NCBI GenBank assembly: GCA_963971535.1
Contig: OZ020589.1
Coordinates: 91,556,136 to 91,620,135, forward strand
DNA from: Notolepis coatsorum
Taxonomy: Eukaryota > Chordata > Actinopteri > Aulopiformes > Paralepididae
DNA length: 64,000 nt
Direction: 5' to 3'
Below, piece by piece: positions 30,564 to 41,880 of the stretch (position 1 is its first letter; each line of letters begins with the position of its first letter). The position numbers and the translations under genes were made by a program. Under the pieces are notes generated by a model. It saw only the letters and a list, made by a program, of their open reading frames with translations. It was not told the origin of the DNA and ran no database searches.

Positions 30564-31727
30564 ATGGTTAGGGATAAGGAAAGGACGGGAAAGAAACAAG
30601 AAACGGCAAATCTAACGGCGCCGATTGAAACTCGATCAAAGACAATGACAGGCGACGCTGTGGCAGATCCGTTGGTGAGCCCCGGCGCGGGGAATATAGA
30701 GGAGAATACACAGGGACCAAAGACAACTGTCCCCGAGAGGGAGACAATAGATGACAACATAACAGGAACATCAGAAAAAAATACCGTGAAGGAAAAAGCA
30801 GGCGATTTTGAGAAGATAATAGCAAAAACATCCATCGGATCCCTCACTGCTCCAACAACATCAACTGACACAAGCAGTTCAATTACACAACCCGACTTCA
30901 ACTCTCTGACTATCCTGATAAAAGAACAGATGGTCGCTTTCAAAGCACACGTAAAAGAACAGATGGTCGCTTTCAAAGCACACGTTGAACACATCGATAC
31001 TAAATTCGAAGAGGTTATGAGAGCGGGCGCTTTACAGTCCATGCGAATCACGACAGTGGAGAATACGGTGACAGAAATCACAAAGGCAGTCAAGGCGAAC
31101 GAAGGTGGCATGACAGAGATGGGAAAAGAGATGGAAAGAGTGAAAGAAGAATATCGGAGGGAAATACAAGGGCTTAAAAACGAAGCGGCGGAGAGGCTAC
31201 TAGAAACCCAACGCTACCACAGGCGGAATAACATCCGCATTGTAGGGCTTGAAGAAGCAGTAAACTGCGAAGATCCCAACTTTCCAACAGTGTTATCAAC
31301 GATTTTGAGTAACATCGATCCAAACAAAGTGCCAGAAGTGGACCAAGTTTACAGAATCGGTTCTCGGGGGCAAAGAATCAACGGGCCAAGAGTCATCATT
31401 GTCACCCTGCGGAAGACTACAACAAGGGATGACATCATCAAATTTGCTCGCAACCAACGTGGGAATCTGAATTATGGTGGTAAACCAATATTTATCTACG
31501 AAGATTTGAGCAAAGATGCCATCATCCGACGTCTACCATACAAAGATGTGATGCAAAAGCTGTTCAAAGCCGGTTACAAGCCAAGGCTATCATACCCAGC
31601 GCTGTTATCATTCTTGGGCAGTGACGGTCGCAGGTCAGATATACACACACCTATTGAAGCTGAGGATTTTCTGAATCGAAATGGAGCAAATAACCCAAGG
31701 CAGGGCGAAAATGTCGGAAACATATAA
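30564..31727 (+). CDS. LINE ORF1 protein (L1-like)
   Basis: The 387-residue frame has a polar N-terminal part, a coiled coil (about residues 110-225: EHIDTKFEEVMRAG, TVENTVTEITKAVK, EMERVKEEYRREIQGLKNE), then an RRM-like fold starting HRRNNIRIVGLEEAVN and continuing RVIIVTLRKTTTRDDIIKFA, then a basic C-terminal domain. This is the order of L1 ORF1 proteins, which form trimers and bind element RNA. The block KEQMVAFKAHV is repeated back to back (about 30924-30986), lengthening the coil by 11 residues. The ATG follows a 180-bp leader. The frame looks intact. Confidence 0.88.
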   Translation: MVRDKERTGKKQETANLTAPIETRSKTMTGDAVADPLVSPGAGNIEENTQGPKTTVPERETIDDNITGTSEKNTVKEKAGDFEKIIAKTSIGSLTAPTTSTDTSSSITQPDFNSLTILIKEQMVAFKAHVKEQMVAFKAHVEHIDTKFEEVMRAGALQSMRITTVENTVTEITKAVKANEGGMTEMGKEMERVKEEYRREIQGLKNEAAERLLETQRYHRRNNIRIVGLEEAVNCEDPNFPTVLSTILSNIDPNKVPEVDQVYRIGSRGQRINGPRVIIVTLRKTTTRDDIIKFARNQRGNLNYGGKPIFIYEDLSKDAIIRRLPYKDVMQKLFKAGYKPRLSYPALLSFLGSDGRRSDIHTPIEAEDFLNRNGANNPRQGENVGNI

Positions 31728-32885
31728 GCCTCTTTCTCATTGTATACCAGTGTTAGAATGACTTTATTGTGTTCATCAAGGTAGCAGACGATATGCAAGC
31801 CGTCTATAACAATGTGTATTGTGTATAATACGATTCATAATACATTATAATTTCAGACTCTGGTCTCTGAGGAGACAAATACATATCATTGCAAAAAGAT
31901 CTATCTGGAATATTCTGGGTTTATCGCTCAAATGCCCTGGGTCTCTTAGATCATTCTGGAACATAAAATAGTCTAGGCACTAGTATACTCTACAACCTTC
32001 TAGAATATAAGGCACCATGACAACGAAGCCTACAACTCTAACAATAAACATCCGGTGTGTATACACATAGCAGATAATAAATTAAATGAAGTTCTATCAG
32101 TCTTTAATAGTATTTAAAAAATTAACCACACTTAAACGTATGAACACTACAAGGTTATTCTAACAATTTAAGTAATCACTCCATTGAAGGCACATTGAAG
32201 CTCTAAAAGGCACTGCTTTTCTATCATATCTAATCTGTTAATTCGAGACTAGTGGCTTCTCCACGTTGATAATTATTCTATCTCTCATTCCTTATCTATA
32301 TCTTTCCATTGATTTTTATTTTATTTAATTTTTTCTTCTCATTACTCTATATTTTTTAAAATATATTTTAACTTACATTGTTCTTTTCCAATGTTCTTCA
32401 CATTAAGGTGTCAATATTGCTCTACAATCTTTTCCTTTTTTCCTTTTTTCCACACGTTAGTAGAGGGTTCAAATGAATATGTCGATAAAAGTTTATTCTC
32501 TTTTTTTATTGTTTATTTTATTTTTTCTGTCATTTATCACAACACTTCATTACAGTAAGGGAAGGGGCAAGACCAAAAGCGACATTCTATTGCAATAGAA
32601 TGGAAATGTTAGATCCTATGGCAATTAGCATAGGTAGATTAAGATTACAATGCTCAGTTTGGGCAATCCGGTGGACTATGGGAGAAAGTCAATCGCGGAG
32701 GATGTGTTCTTGGAACACAGGCCTGTACGACTTTCTGGGTGAGGGGAAATTAGGGGATTTTTATTTGTATATATATATGTTTTTAAGCTCAGCTCTCAAC
32801 GGGACCTCATTAATTGGATGTACATCTATTGTAGCTTCACACTCCAGAAACATTACCAAAAACTACACAAAAACATGCATAGATT
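31728..32885 (+). other. ORF1-ORF2 spacer of the L1-type LINE
   Basis: This 1158-bp AT-rich stretch contains no frame with family features. It includes T-rich runs (32330-32530). It is much longer than the spacer of mammalian L1. How ORF2 is reached by ribosomes across it is unclear; an internal promoter or a separate transcript is possible. Confidence 0.6.
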
Positions 32886-35800
32886 ATGGCTAGTTTGAAT
32901 ATAATGGTATGGAACACCGGTGGGATAAACAAACAACACAAACGCAAAAGCGTGCTCACACTGATGAAAAAAGAACATGTGGACGTGGCTCTATTAAGCG
33001 AAACGCACATTTTAGAGGAAGACATAAATACGTTAGCGGATAACATATACCATAATATTAGTCACTCTTCTTTTGTTACGAGAACTAGAGGGGTAGCCAT
33101 AGTCGTCAGACGCAAATTAAATATCGAATTGAAAGGGGTATGGTCGGATGCTGAGGGGCGCATAACTATAGCTAGGATTATACACAATAACAGGAAAATT
33201 GCATTAGCAGCGGTATATGCCCCAAATTTGTACGAAGTGGGTTTCTTCACTTCACTAACCGGAGAAATGTTAAACCATCCCGAATACTCATATATAATAG
33301 GTGCGGATTTTAATGCCATTTGGAACCCAAGGATGGACAAAACTTACCTTACCTTTTCCAGCGAACAAAAAAATTCATCTAAAGCATTAAAAGATTGGTC
33401 GAAATCAACAGGGGTAACTGATTTATGGCGTTCACTTAACCCCATGACCCGCAAGTACTCCTGTCGTTCGTCGAGACACAACACACTATCCAGAATTGAT
33501 TACGTCTTTGCATCCCCGAGAATATTTGATAAATATGAAGTGGAAATGACACCCAATGCGCTATCAGATCACTGCTACTTAATCCTGAAAGCAACATTTG
33601 GTACACTATCTTCCCGGGCCCCAAGATGGCGTTTTAATTCTATGCTGCTTAACAACAATGAATTCATTACACAAATTAAAGAAGCTCTCACAATATTCCT
33701 ACGGGATAATGCTAACTCGGTGCAAGATCCCAGAATATTATGGATGTCGGTAAAGACTATGATTAAGGATTTCTCGGATAGATTTTCCTCCATATTGCGC
33801 AAAAATCAAAACACAAAACTATCTGAAATGGAAACGCTTTACTCAACGCTTTTTAATTCTTTAAAATACAACAACTCTATTAGACTAGAAAACCAAGTAA
33901 ACATTCTAAAGACAGAGATCAAAGCAATATACAGACAAAAATCGGAATTGCAAATACGCAGCACAAGACAACAACAGTACTTCCAAGGCTCTAAACCTAG
34001 TCACCTATTAGCCATGCGACTAAGAATTAATGCAAAATTTGCAGATATAACTGCCATTAGGAAACAACAAGCTCTAGTAACAGAACCCAAAATAATAAAC
34101 GATACATTCAAAGAATTCTACTCCGATTTATATAATTCAGAAACTACCTTTGATCAAGACAAATTAGACACATATCTTAATCAAATTACTCTCCCTAAAA
34201 TTACGGAGGAAGACGCTAAACAGTTAGAAGTACCGATCACATTAGAAGAACTCAAGGAGGCCATATCCGGAATGAAAAACGGCAAGGCTCCGGGAATTGA
34301 CGGTATCCCATCAGAAATGTACATTTCTTGCTGGGACATATTTGGACCCTTATTACTAAATATGATCTTATACTCAGTCAAAGAGGGAAGCTTCCATAAA
34401 CACCAAAATACCGCACTCATTTCAGTTCTTCACAAAAAAGACAAAGACCCCACTGAGTGCGGTAGTTACCGTCCTGTAAGCCTCCTCGGAACCGATGTCA
34501 AACTGTACTCTAAGATATTAGCCATCAGATTGCAAAAGCATATGACGTCTTTAGTTCATCCGGACCAAACAGGCTTCATAAAAGGTCGCCTGATCAATGA
34601 TAACATAAGGCGAATACTGCACGTACTAGATGCTGACAAAGAGGACACCACACCTAAGGCGATACTATCCCTGGATGCTATGAAAGCATTTGACAGGTTA
34701 GAATGGTCGTTTCTATGGGCAGTATTAGAAAGGATGGGGTTAGGAAAAGGATTCATTGATATGATTAAAGTACTATACAAGGACCCATCGGCCAGGATTA
34801 CAACAGGCACATTCATCTCCGATATCTTTCCGGTATCACGCTCAGCCAGACAGGGTTGCCCTCTTAGTCCCGGACTATTCGATCTATCATTAGAACCTTT
34901 AGCACAATTTATAAGACAATCCCAACACATAGAACCAATAGTAATCAAGGGCACACATCTTAAAATTTGTTTATATGCGGACGACGTAATATTGTTCATG
35001 CAAAACCCCAACAACACATTGCCGCATATACTCAAGTTGATAGAAAACTTGTGATTTATCGGGATTTAAAATAAATTGGCCTAAGTCGGCGTTTCTTCCT
35101 CTTAACACCAGTGCAAAAAAAGACACAACCCTCCCAGGTGCGATACCCATGGTCAAACATTTCAGATGCTTGGGTGTGGAAATATTTCCCACCATAAGAC
35201 AAACGGTGAAGCACAATTACACAAAAATACAGAACAAAATCAAAGACGACCTGGACAGGTGGGCAAAACTTAAAAACTCAGTACAGGCAAGGGTATCAAT
35301 AGTTAAGATGGATGTATTACCAAGAATCAATTTCTTCAGCTCAATGCTTCCGTTACCTCCTCCAGAGGGCTACTGGAAAAGATTACAAACCTCCACATAC
35401 AAATTTATTTGGAATAACAAACCACCTCGCATAAAAAGATCCACTGCACAGAGAAATAAAGCAGACGGTGGCATGGCAGTCCCAGATTTTTTACAATATT
35501 TTAAGGCCTTCACTTTAAGACCAGTGAAGATATGGTTTGACCCCCAGGCTTTGGTATCTTGGAGAGAATTAGAAGAAAACATGGTAGCCCCACAGAGACT
35601 GGAAGACATAGCACACACTAAACTTTCAATCAAGCATTGTGAGCGAGAATTTGGCCCAATAATTACCCATGCAATCAGAACATGGCGGGAAACACAAAAG
35701 AAATATCCTAACCCTCAAGAATGGCATAATCACACTCCCATATTCAATAACAATGCACTCTTAATGGGAAAACGACCTATAAGATTCCCTATATGGGAAG

Positions 35801-38347
35801 AGAAAGGCATACACTCATTAGGGCAGGGGTGGCCAACCAGTCAGAGACTAAGAGCCACAAAAAAATTACTGTGGTACCACAAAGAGCCACACCATATACC
35901 AGCGTTTCTCAACCTTTTTTTTCAGTCACGGCACCCTTCATGTGTTTATAGGTCTCACCCTCTGGCCTCTGAAGTTGCTAATGTCTTTTTTATTTGGGCC
36001 TCACAGGGTTAAAAGTACCCTGTGAGACCCACGGTTGCAAAATTACAAAATCACTTTTAGCCATTTAAAAAAATTATGTTTATTTAAAAAATGTTAAAGG
36101 GGAACTATTTTACTATTTCTTTCACTATTTGGGCACTTTTACACAATTCCTGTGAGTCTATGGAACACCTAGGTTTTTTTCAAAAAAAATGCATTGTTTT
36201 GTATTTCTAATCAAGTACTAAAAACCGCATTTTTCTACCTCAAGATCTTAAGCCGTTTTGAGGCTGGGCTCCAACCACTGTGTGGCCTGGTGCCAACTGC
36301 CACATCAACTGCCACATTATTATGCAGCTGAGAAATCTCTGACATCACAGATATGCACATTTTCAGATGACTCAGTTCAGTGAGGGTGAATATTGTGAGG
36401 AGAATTGGAAGAATTCGCCAATATGAGAATTAGAGACATATATCCTATTAATATAAGTCCACATAGCTAAGAAACAATGGTAAACACTGAAAAAAAAAGC
36501 CATTTATAAGATAGTTCCCCTTTAAGCACATGTATAGTCAATTGGTCCTGTTGTTCAGCCTCACAATGCTATTTGATAGTAAATGTGTTTATATGTCCCA
36601 CCCCCTGGCCTCTGAAGTTGCTAATTTCTTTTTAATTTGGGCCTCACAGGGTTAACCTCTTAAGCCCGAGATATACAGTAAAAGTGTATATTTTCAGCAT
36701 TATGTTTGTTTACCAATTATTTTAACTGTTATTAGTGAAATATAAGATTATAGAAATCTCAGGGCATTGAGTCGGAAAACGGCGCATATTGACAGGAGGA
36801 AGTGGCACAGCCAAAAGTGAGTGTAGTCTTTTGAAGGAAGAGACTCAGGGCTTTCAAATTTCGAAAAACTACCCTACCCAGCTCACACCAGCCCCTGTCA
36901 ATCATCTGACTTCTGGATTTACTTTTTAATTTCTCTTATTTTTTGGGATTATCTCCCACAAACCTGAACGTTATTGCCATAAAACAGAACGCAGTTAGTT
37001 TCTCTACCTTTCTGTGAACGTCTTGCAAAAAACGGTGTTGCAATATGATGAAAAATGGTGGAGAAATTTACATTATAAAAAAGATGGCAGAATTCAGTAC
37101 TGTATCTACAAAACCTTCTGTTTAATCATCTTCCCTTTATTCATTTGCTTAGATTTTTCAGGTCTGGTCAATTTTAGCATGGTGTTATTTACAGTCAAAG
37201 ATAATTTTTTTTTTAAATAGAATTGATATTCTCCTTTGGTTCATTACAATTTACTCAAGCCTAGTAACAGACACACTATTTCTGACACTGATCCATATAT
37301 GTCCCTAGATTCAGATACCAAGAACATGCTAATGGACCATTTAAAAAAAAATTGTAAATGTTTATTCTACGTCCTTATGGAATGAGTGACATAAAAAAAA
37401 AAAAAGTAAAAAAAAAAAAGTTTTTTTTTTTTTTTTTTTTTATGGATGGAAGAGCCGCACATTGACGGGCAAAGAGCCGCATGCGGCTCGCGAGCCGCGG
37501 GTTGGCCACCCCTGCATTAGGGGATATTTTTAATAACAAGGGCCTCTGTAGTTATGTCGAAATATGCATAAAGTTTAACCTCACCGAGTCCACATGGCTT
37601 TTTTATATACAGTTACGACTTTGTATGAGATCTCACGGTGTTCCATTACTCGTACCAATTGAACACCACAGATACCACAAATTTTTCTATGAAAGAGATA
37701 CATTGGGAGGTTTTGTATCAAGTTTTTATTATCAATTACTAACGTCCTCGTATGAAACCCTTCAAATAGACACTGTCTGGAGGAGGGATATACCAGACCT
37801 GGAATATGACTTTGATTGGCAAGGAGCCTTGGCAAATGTCCGACTTACATCAAGGAACCCGGAGCATCAACAAATCAATCTGAACTATATTCACAGGACA
37901 TACTTGACTCCTATAAGGCTGTGCAAAATGGGGCTTATACAAGACTCCAAATGCTCCCAATGTACAAATGGGGACGAAGGAACATTTATGCACATGTATT
38001 GGGACTGCCCACCAGTTAAGGCATTCTGGAAAGATGTGTCCCAACAATTATCAACACTCGTATTTTGGAATATACCTGTACACCCCGCGGTATTACTATT
38101 GAATGATGTTTTTGAGTTTGCAGTGAATCCACAACTAAAAAGATTGTTTTTATCGGGTATCACAGTAGCTAAAAAACTGATCGCATCACGTTGGTTTCAA
38201 CCGGAAAAAATTTGCCGAAAAGTGTGGTTTCTTACATATCTTGATGTGATATATCAAGAAATATCTACAGCAAGAATTCTGGGGCTCAATGAATCCAAAA
38301 TGTCAATGTGGTTAGAAGTGGTGGAGAGAATAAAAGCTAGCTTATAA
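32886..38347 (+). CDS. LINE ORF2: APE nuclease, reverse transcriptase (interrupted)
   Basis: The ATG at 32886 begins an APE-type endonuclease (MVWNTGGINKQH; LLSETHI; GADFNAIWNPRMD; SRIDYVFAS; LSDHCYL). Reverse transcriptase follows (NGKAPGIDGIPSEMY; GSYRPVSLLGTDVKLYSKIL; ILSLDAMKAFDRLEW; RQGCPLSPGLF; LYADDVILFM with YADD). The C-terminal part has a CxxC...HxxxxC knuckle (CSQCTNGDEGTFMHMYWDC). A frameshift lies at about 35050: the frame breaks at LIENL and resumes at DLSGFKINWPKSA. A hAT at 35824-37514 splits the frame between HSLG and DIFNNKG. Without these it would be near 1250 residues, the usual length. Confidence 0.92.
35824..37514. mobile_element. Non-autonomous hAT inside LINE ORF2
   Basis: The TSD cattaggg is present at 35816-35823 and 37515-37522. 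The ends are inverted repeats CAGGGGTGGCCAACC and GGTTGGCCACCCCTG. The subterminal words agagccac and gagccgc recur at both ends, as in Charlie-type hATs. No transposase is visible. Inside are a piggyBac-type MITE (36098-36521), a second hAT-like end (cagcgtttctcaacc, about 35900) without a visible partner, and a 70-bp repeat lying on both sides of the MITE. Confidence 0.93.
36098..36521. mobile_element. piggyBac-type MITE, 424 bp
   Basis: The element begins AGGGGAACTAT and ends with its inverted complement ATAGTTCCCCT. TTAA lies directly outside both ends (36094-36097, 36522-36525), which is the target of piggyBac transposons. There is no coding capacity. Confidence 0.85.
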
Positions 38348-38697
38348 TGGTGGTGTCTGGTTAGGAGTGAGGGATAATGGAGGTACTATCCAAGAGGGGG
38401 TCTGGGAGGGGGGGGGTTGAGCTGGAGCATATGTGTGTAGGGTTTTAGAAAATAGGTATTAGGGGTATATTATATACTAACATTTATATAATTGTAATTT
38501 CGCTGGATATACACTGTATACGGCTAAAATGTTATTATAGACTATTTTTGTTTTATCCTGTTTCTGTACTTGCATATATTATAACCACCTTTACTGAAAG
38601 TTTCATTATGCATTGTGTGTCGAGTACTGACTTTTAATAATTTTTTGTTTTGCAATAATAAAAAAAATATAAAAAAAAAAAAGAAACAGGGCGGTAG

Positions 38698-39010
38698 TTG
38701 CCTGGGTCCAATTTGCTGCCCTTTTTGTGCAGGGGGGTTACTCTCGCAATTTTGAAGTCTTTGGGTACGTGTCCCTGTTTTATGGAGAGGTTATTATGTG
38801 TGTGATGACTGGGGTGATGGCGGCTGCCGAGTCTCTGAGGAATTTGGAGGGGATATTGTCATGGCCAGTGGCCTTGTTAGGTTGGAGGGCGCTCAGTTTT
38901 TTGAGTACCTCATCTGTTGTTAGCATTTCAAGTTTGAAGTCGTCATGTGTATTCGTCGTTGTCCTTCGTCGTCTTTAGTTGTCATTTGTTTGTCAGTGTC
39001 TAGTCTGGGT
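38698..39010 (-). pseudogene. LINE reverse transcriptase, N-terminal part
   Basis: This is the upstream part of the I/CR1-like LINE cut by the L1-type element. On the - strand it gives EVLKKLSALQPNKATGHDNI, then SAAAITPVITHIITSL, then GHVPKDFKIARVTPLHKKGS, then LDPGNYRPVSM, which continues into 30383. The start is truncated. Confidence 0.8.
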
Positions 39011-39190
39011 TCCCGAGAAGGCAATGAAATGTCACAATTTCTAATTTATGCAACTTTTTTTCATTTTGCACTGCAAATAGTTAAAATTAGGGATGTCCGA
39101 TATTATCGGCCTACCGACGAAGGACAACGACGAATACACATGACGACTTCAAACTTGAAATGCTAACAACAGATGAGGTACTCAAAAAAA
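38896..39190. repeat. Inverted duplication of a LINE segment
   Basis: Bases 38896-38968 (LINE, - strand) recur inverted at about 39112-39188, the second copy lying within the hAT MITE at 39088-39493 and ending in an A13 run. The two arms could form a hairpin with a loop of about 140 bases. Confidence 0.8.
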
Positions 39191-39493
39191 AAAAAATGTG
39201 ATATCGGAAAATATCGGTATCGGTTTTCATTTTTATTTTCTATAACCTTTATTTACCCAGGCAAGCAAGTAAGAACAAATTCTGATTTTATTTATTGTCA
39301 AAAGTATGCATAATGTTGTGTTAATTCCACAACAAGAGATATGTAATGTTAATTACCTGAAATTATTCAATTTTTGGGGGGTGGAAACCCTGCATATATC
39401 GGTATCGGTTGATATCGGTTGATATCGGTATCGGAAATTAAGAGTTGGACAATATCGGTATATCGGTAAAAAAGTCAATATCGAGCATCCCTA
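39088..39493. mobile_element. hAT MITE, 406 bp
   Basis: The TSD gttaaaat lies at 39080-39087 and 39494-39501. The ends are TAGGGATGTCCGATA and TATCGAGCATCCCTA, imperfect inverted repeats. The interior is rich in atatcggtatcgg motifs typical of this hAT group. It also carries a 78-bp LINE-derived segment. Confidence 0.88.
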
Positions 39494-39501
39494 GTTAAAA
39501 T

Positions 39502-39528
39502 GTATAATAAAGTTGTCCGCCGAAGAGG

Positions 39529-39582
<54 letters not shown>

Positions 39583-40595
39583 ATATAAAAGGACAGAACC
39601 AGACTAGAAGAAGCTAAGTAACCGGCCGCTGATAGATTGAAACCAAACTTGCACAACTGGTCCAAGAGTGAGTACCCTTAAGTTTAGAGGGATTGAATAG
39701 AGTTTGTTTCATGTCTGTTTACAACAATACAAACATTCAAAACATTTACAACTCAGTATATTTAATAGTCACATACTTACTTGTATCAAGAGTTCAACCA
39801 GTAACAGAGAAATATGTCCAAATTCAAATAAAATTTACATGAACAAAGACCAGTATTGAGTTGATGTCAGAATGTTGATGCATCATAGTATGGCATTACA
39901 AATGATGGTCCATACAGAACATCTGCTTCGCTTGTGTTGATGGTAGGACTTCCAGGTGATAGTAAATAAAGAGAATTATCTGGAATCTTTCGAATATCTA
40001 TCTATCTATGTTCACATGTGCAAAATTACAAGATAAATTATCCTGATAGTGATAATGTAGTACAATATAAAACTAATCCTGTTATTTTCTAATAACAAAT
40101 CCCCTCAAATATTAAAGCTCATTTTGAGAGATATGAGTTAATATGTGGTGATCATTCATGTGGTCATCATTCATGTAGATGACAGATTGTGTGCAACGAT
40201 ATCACAATTTCACCTAAATATGACCCCGATACGATAAAACGATAATATTGAATTGTCACCCAAACCAAGTTGGCATGCAGACATAAAAAAAAGGTTGAGT
40301 TCCATATGATTATAATGACCAAACTAACAATAGAACAAATGCATATATTTAACGTATTTAATAATGTTTACATCCAGCAGAGTTGCTCAGTGGCTGGCAG
40401 TACAAGACTCCCTCCCTCAGTCCGTTTCTGTAAATGAGGATATCTTCCTAGTCACCCCAATAAATGTTACATTACATGCTGCTATGATGCCTGCATTTCC
40501 CCAAGGGGATCAATAAAGGAATATCTTATCTTAAGTTAACACATTTCCCAGCTAATATCCCTTGACATATCCCATAGGCTTCCTAATCCATAGAG
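39502..40595. other. Intergenic DNA with microsatellite and a LINE tail
   Basis: A dinucleotide repeat (AT, 39531-39569) passes into a TAA repeat (to about 39583). Near 40440-40545 lies a LINE-like 3' tail (ccccaaggggatcaataaag followed by atcttatctt), the kind seen in RTE/Rex3-type fish LINEs. No gene is seen. Confidence 0.6.
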
Positions 40596-41089
40596 CAGCG
40601 GTTCTCAAACTACGGGTCGCAACCCAAATTGGGGTCGTAGGTAGGTGACAGTGGGGTCACGCATTGGCAAAAAAAAATATCAAGCGAAAATCCGCGAGCC
40701 CAACTCAGATCGAGTTTTCCACCTGGCCGCTGTGTGTATTTGCCATGTCTCACCCCTGCATCAACGGAGGCACGGTATTTCAATACACATGTCTCATACA
40801 TACTGCGCATGTATAATCACTGAGGCCACGTCTGGTCTTTTGTGGATCAGAGGAGCGCAAAGTGCTGCGACGTGCATGCGTGACAGGCTCAGCCCTGCGC
40901 AGGTATATCGTCTGGTCTTTTGTGAGTCAATGTGTACTCAGATATTTGTGATCGACACTGTCTCGTAACTAAAGCACTTCCAGCGGGGGGGGGGGGGGGG
41001 GGATTTCCAGGCCAAACATATAAAGCTGATTTGATTCATTTAACCTGGACACTCGCAGTGGATAGGTTTGTTGTCAGAAGCGGCGTGTC

Positions 41090-41510
41090 ACATGCGTGTG
41101 TTCCAAATGCTGGCAAGAGAAAGGCAGAATTTAGTAGTAGCATTATCAGCACTACTATGAAACGGAGTAAAAGAAGTTATGATCCTAAATACTTGGCATA
41201 TGGATTTACTTGGACTGGCCAATAAGATGACCCTAGACCAGTGTGTTTTGTGTTACGAGATCCTTGCTAACAAGAGCTTTAAACCAAGTAAATTACAGCA
41301 GCACTTGGAAACAAAGCATCCTGAATTTAAAACGAAACCGTTAGCTTTCTTTCAGAAAAAAAACGATGGTTTTAGAGCAGAGAAAAACTGTGCCGAAAAC
41401 TGCAACAACCGTCAACGAAAAAGGACTACATGCTTCGTTTATTGTTACCAATTGGACCGCAAAGACTGGGAAACCCCACACACTTGCAGAGAGCTTTTGG
41501 TTGCTTTTGA
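41090..41510 (+). pseudogene. hAT transposase, BED finger and start of core
   Basis: Residues MKRSKRSYDPKYLAYGFTWT lead into CVLCYEILANKSFKPSKLQQ and HLETKHPEFKTKP. This is a BED zinc finger (CxxC...HxxxxH) of the ZBED/SCAND-like Charlie group, which binds element ends. A frameshift near 41222 splits the two parts. A later piece in another frame (ASFIVTNWTAKTGKPHTLAE, about 41435-41495) matches the next conserved block. Beyond it the gene is lost. Confidence 0.85.
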
Positions 41511-41559
41511 TTTGAAGCCCATCATCTGTAGCCACATAGAAGGGCTCATTGATCAATTT

Positions 41560-41710
41560 CGGAAATTAGTTTTTTTTTTTATATAATTTTTTTTTTATAT
41601 AAAATATATATTATATAATTATACTTGTAGTTGTATTGTCTGCGAGACATCAAAATGCTCGCTATCTGCAAACAGCTCCACTGTCTGTCAGTCATAACCA
41701 ACACTCTCGT
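41560..41710 (+). repeat. Fragment shared with the hAT at 54051
   Basis: From about 41605 the sequence (tataattatacttgtagttg, then tgcgagacatc, then caaaatgctcgc) matches 54190-54300 inside another hAT. It is probably an internal fragment of that family inserted or captured here. T-rich runs precede it. Confidence 0.65.
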
Positions 41711-41719
41711 TCACTAGGA

Positions 41720-41880
41720 TACTATGATGAATTGAAAATGGGGGACGGTCCCTGATGTAAACAAGACGAAAGTCTTTCTCTGGTCTGCATCCCCTTAACA
41801 ATTGTATGTATTGAGCTGTACTGTACCCATTCTGCAATCTGTTAATAAACTTTTCAATCAAACTTTTCAATCAAAACAGC
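41720..41880 (+). repeat. CATT-tailed LINE 3' end
   Basis: It shares blocks with 47780-47933: gaaaatgggggac, gatgtaaacaagacgaaagt, ccccttaacaattgtatgta, cattctgcaatctgttaata. The tail here reads ttttcaatcaaa instead of repeated cattcatt. Confidence 0.75.

Larger units (their letters stand above)
30384..38681 (+). mobile_element. L1/Tx1-type LINE, near full length
   Basis: The 16-bp TSD agaaacagggcggtag lies at 30368-30383 and 38682-38697, and the 3' end is A-rich. Inside are a 180-bp leader, ORF1, a 1.16-kb spacer, ORF2 and a 335-bp 3' end. Without the 1691-bp hAT it is about 6.6 kb. It carries one frameshift in ORF2 and the hAT insertion; otherwise the frames are open, so it is a young copy. 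A 3' A-tail, APE nuclease and L1-style ORF1 place it in the L1/Tx1 group. Confidence 0.93.
29030..39079 (-). mobile_element. I/CR1-like LINE, split by an L1-type LINE
   Basis: Coding pieces on the - strand lie at 29243-30383 and 38698-about 39010, separated by a later LINE flanked by the TSD agaaacagggcggtag. The 3' untranslated part (about 29030-29240) resembles the tail recurring elsewhere in the window but is cut short. The RT and C-terminal residues match the copy at 47157-47405. The clade is uncertain: I, Nimb or CR1-like. The copy is 5'-truncated and broken by several frameshifts and stops. Confidence 0.78.

Noticed and set aside
30047-31111. 354-residue - strand frame
   Set aside because: It joins LINE RT at 30047-30383 with antisense of the L1-type ORF1; the join is the insertion boundary, not a gene.
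39531-39583. AT and TAA repeats as a regulatory element
   Set aside because: Simple microsatellite; nothing supports a function.
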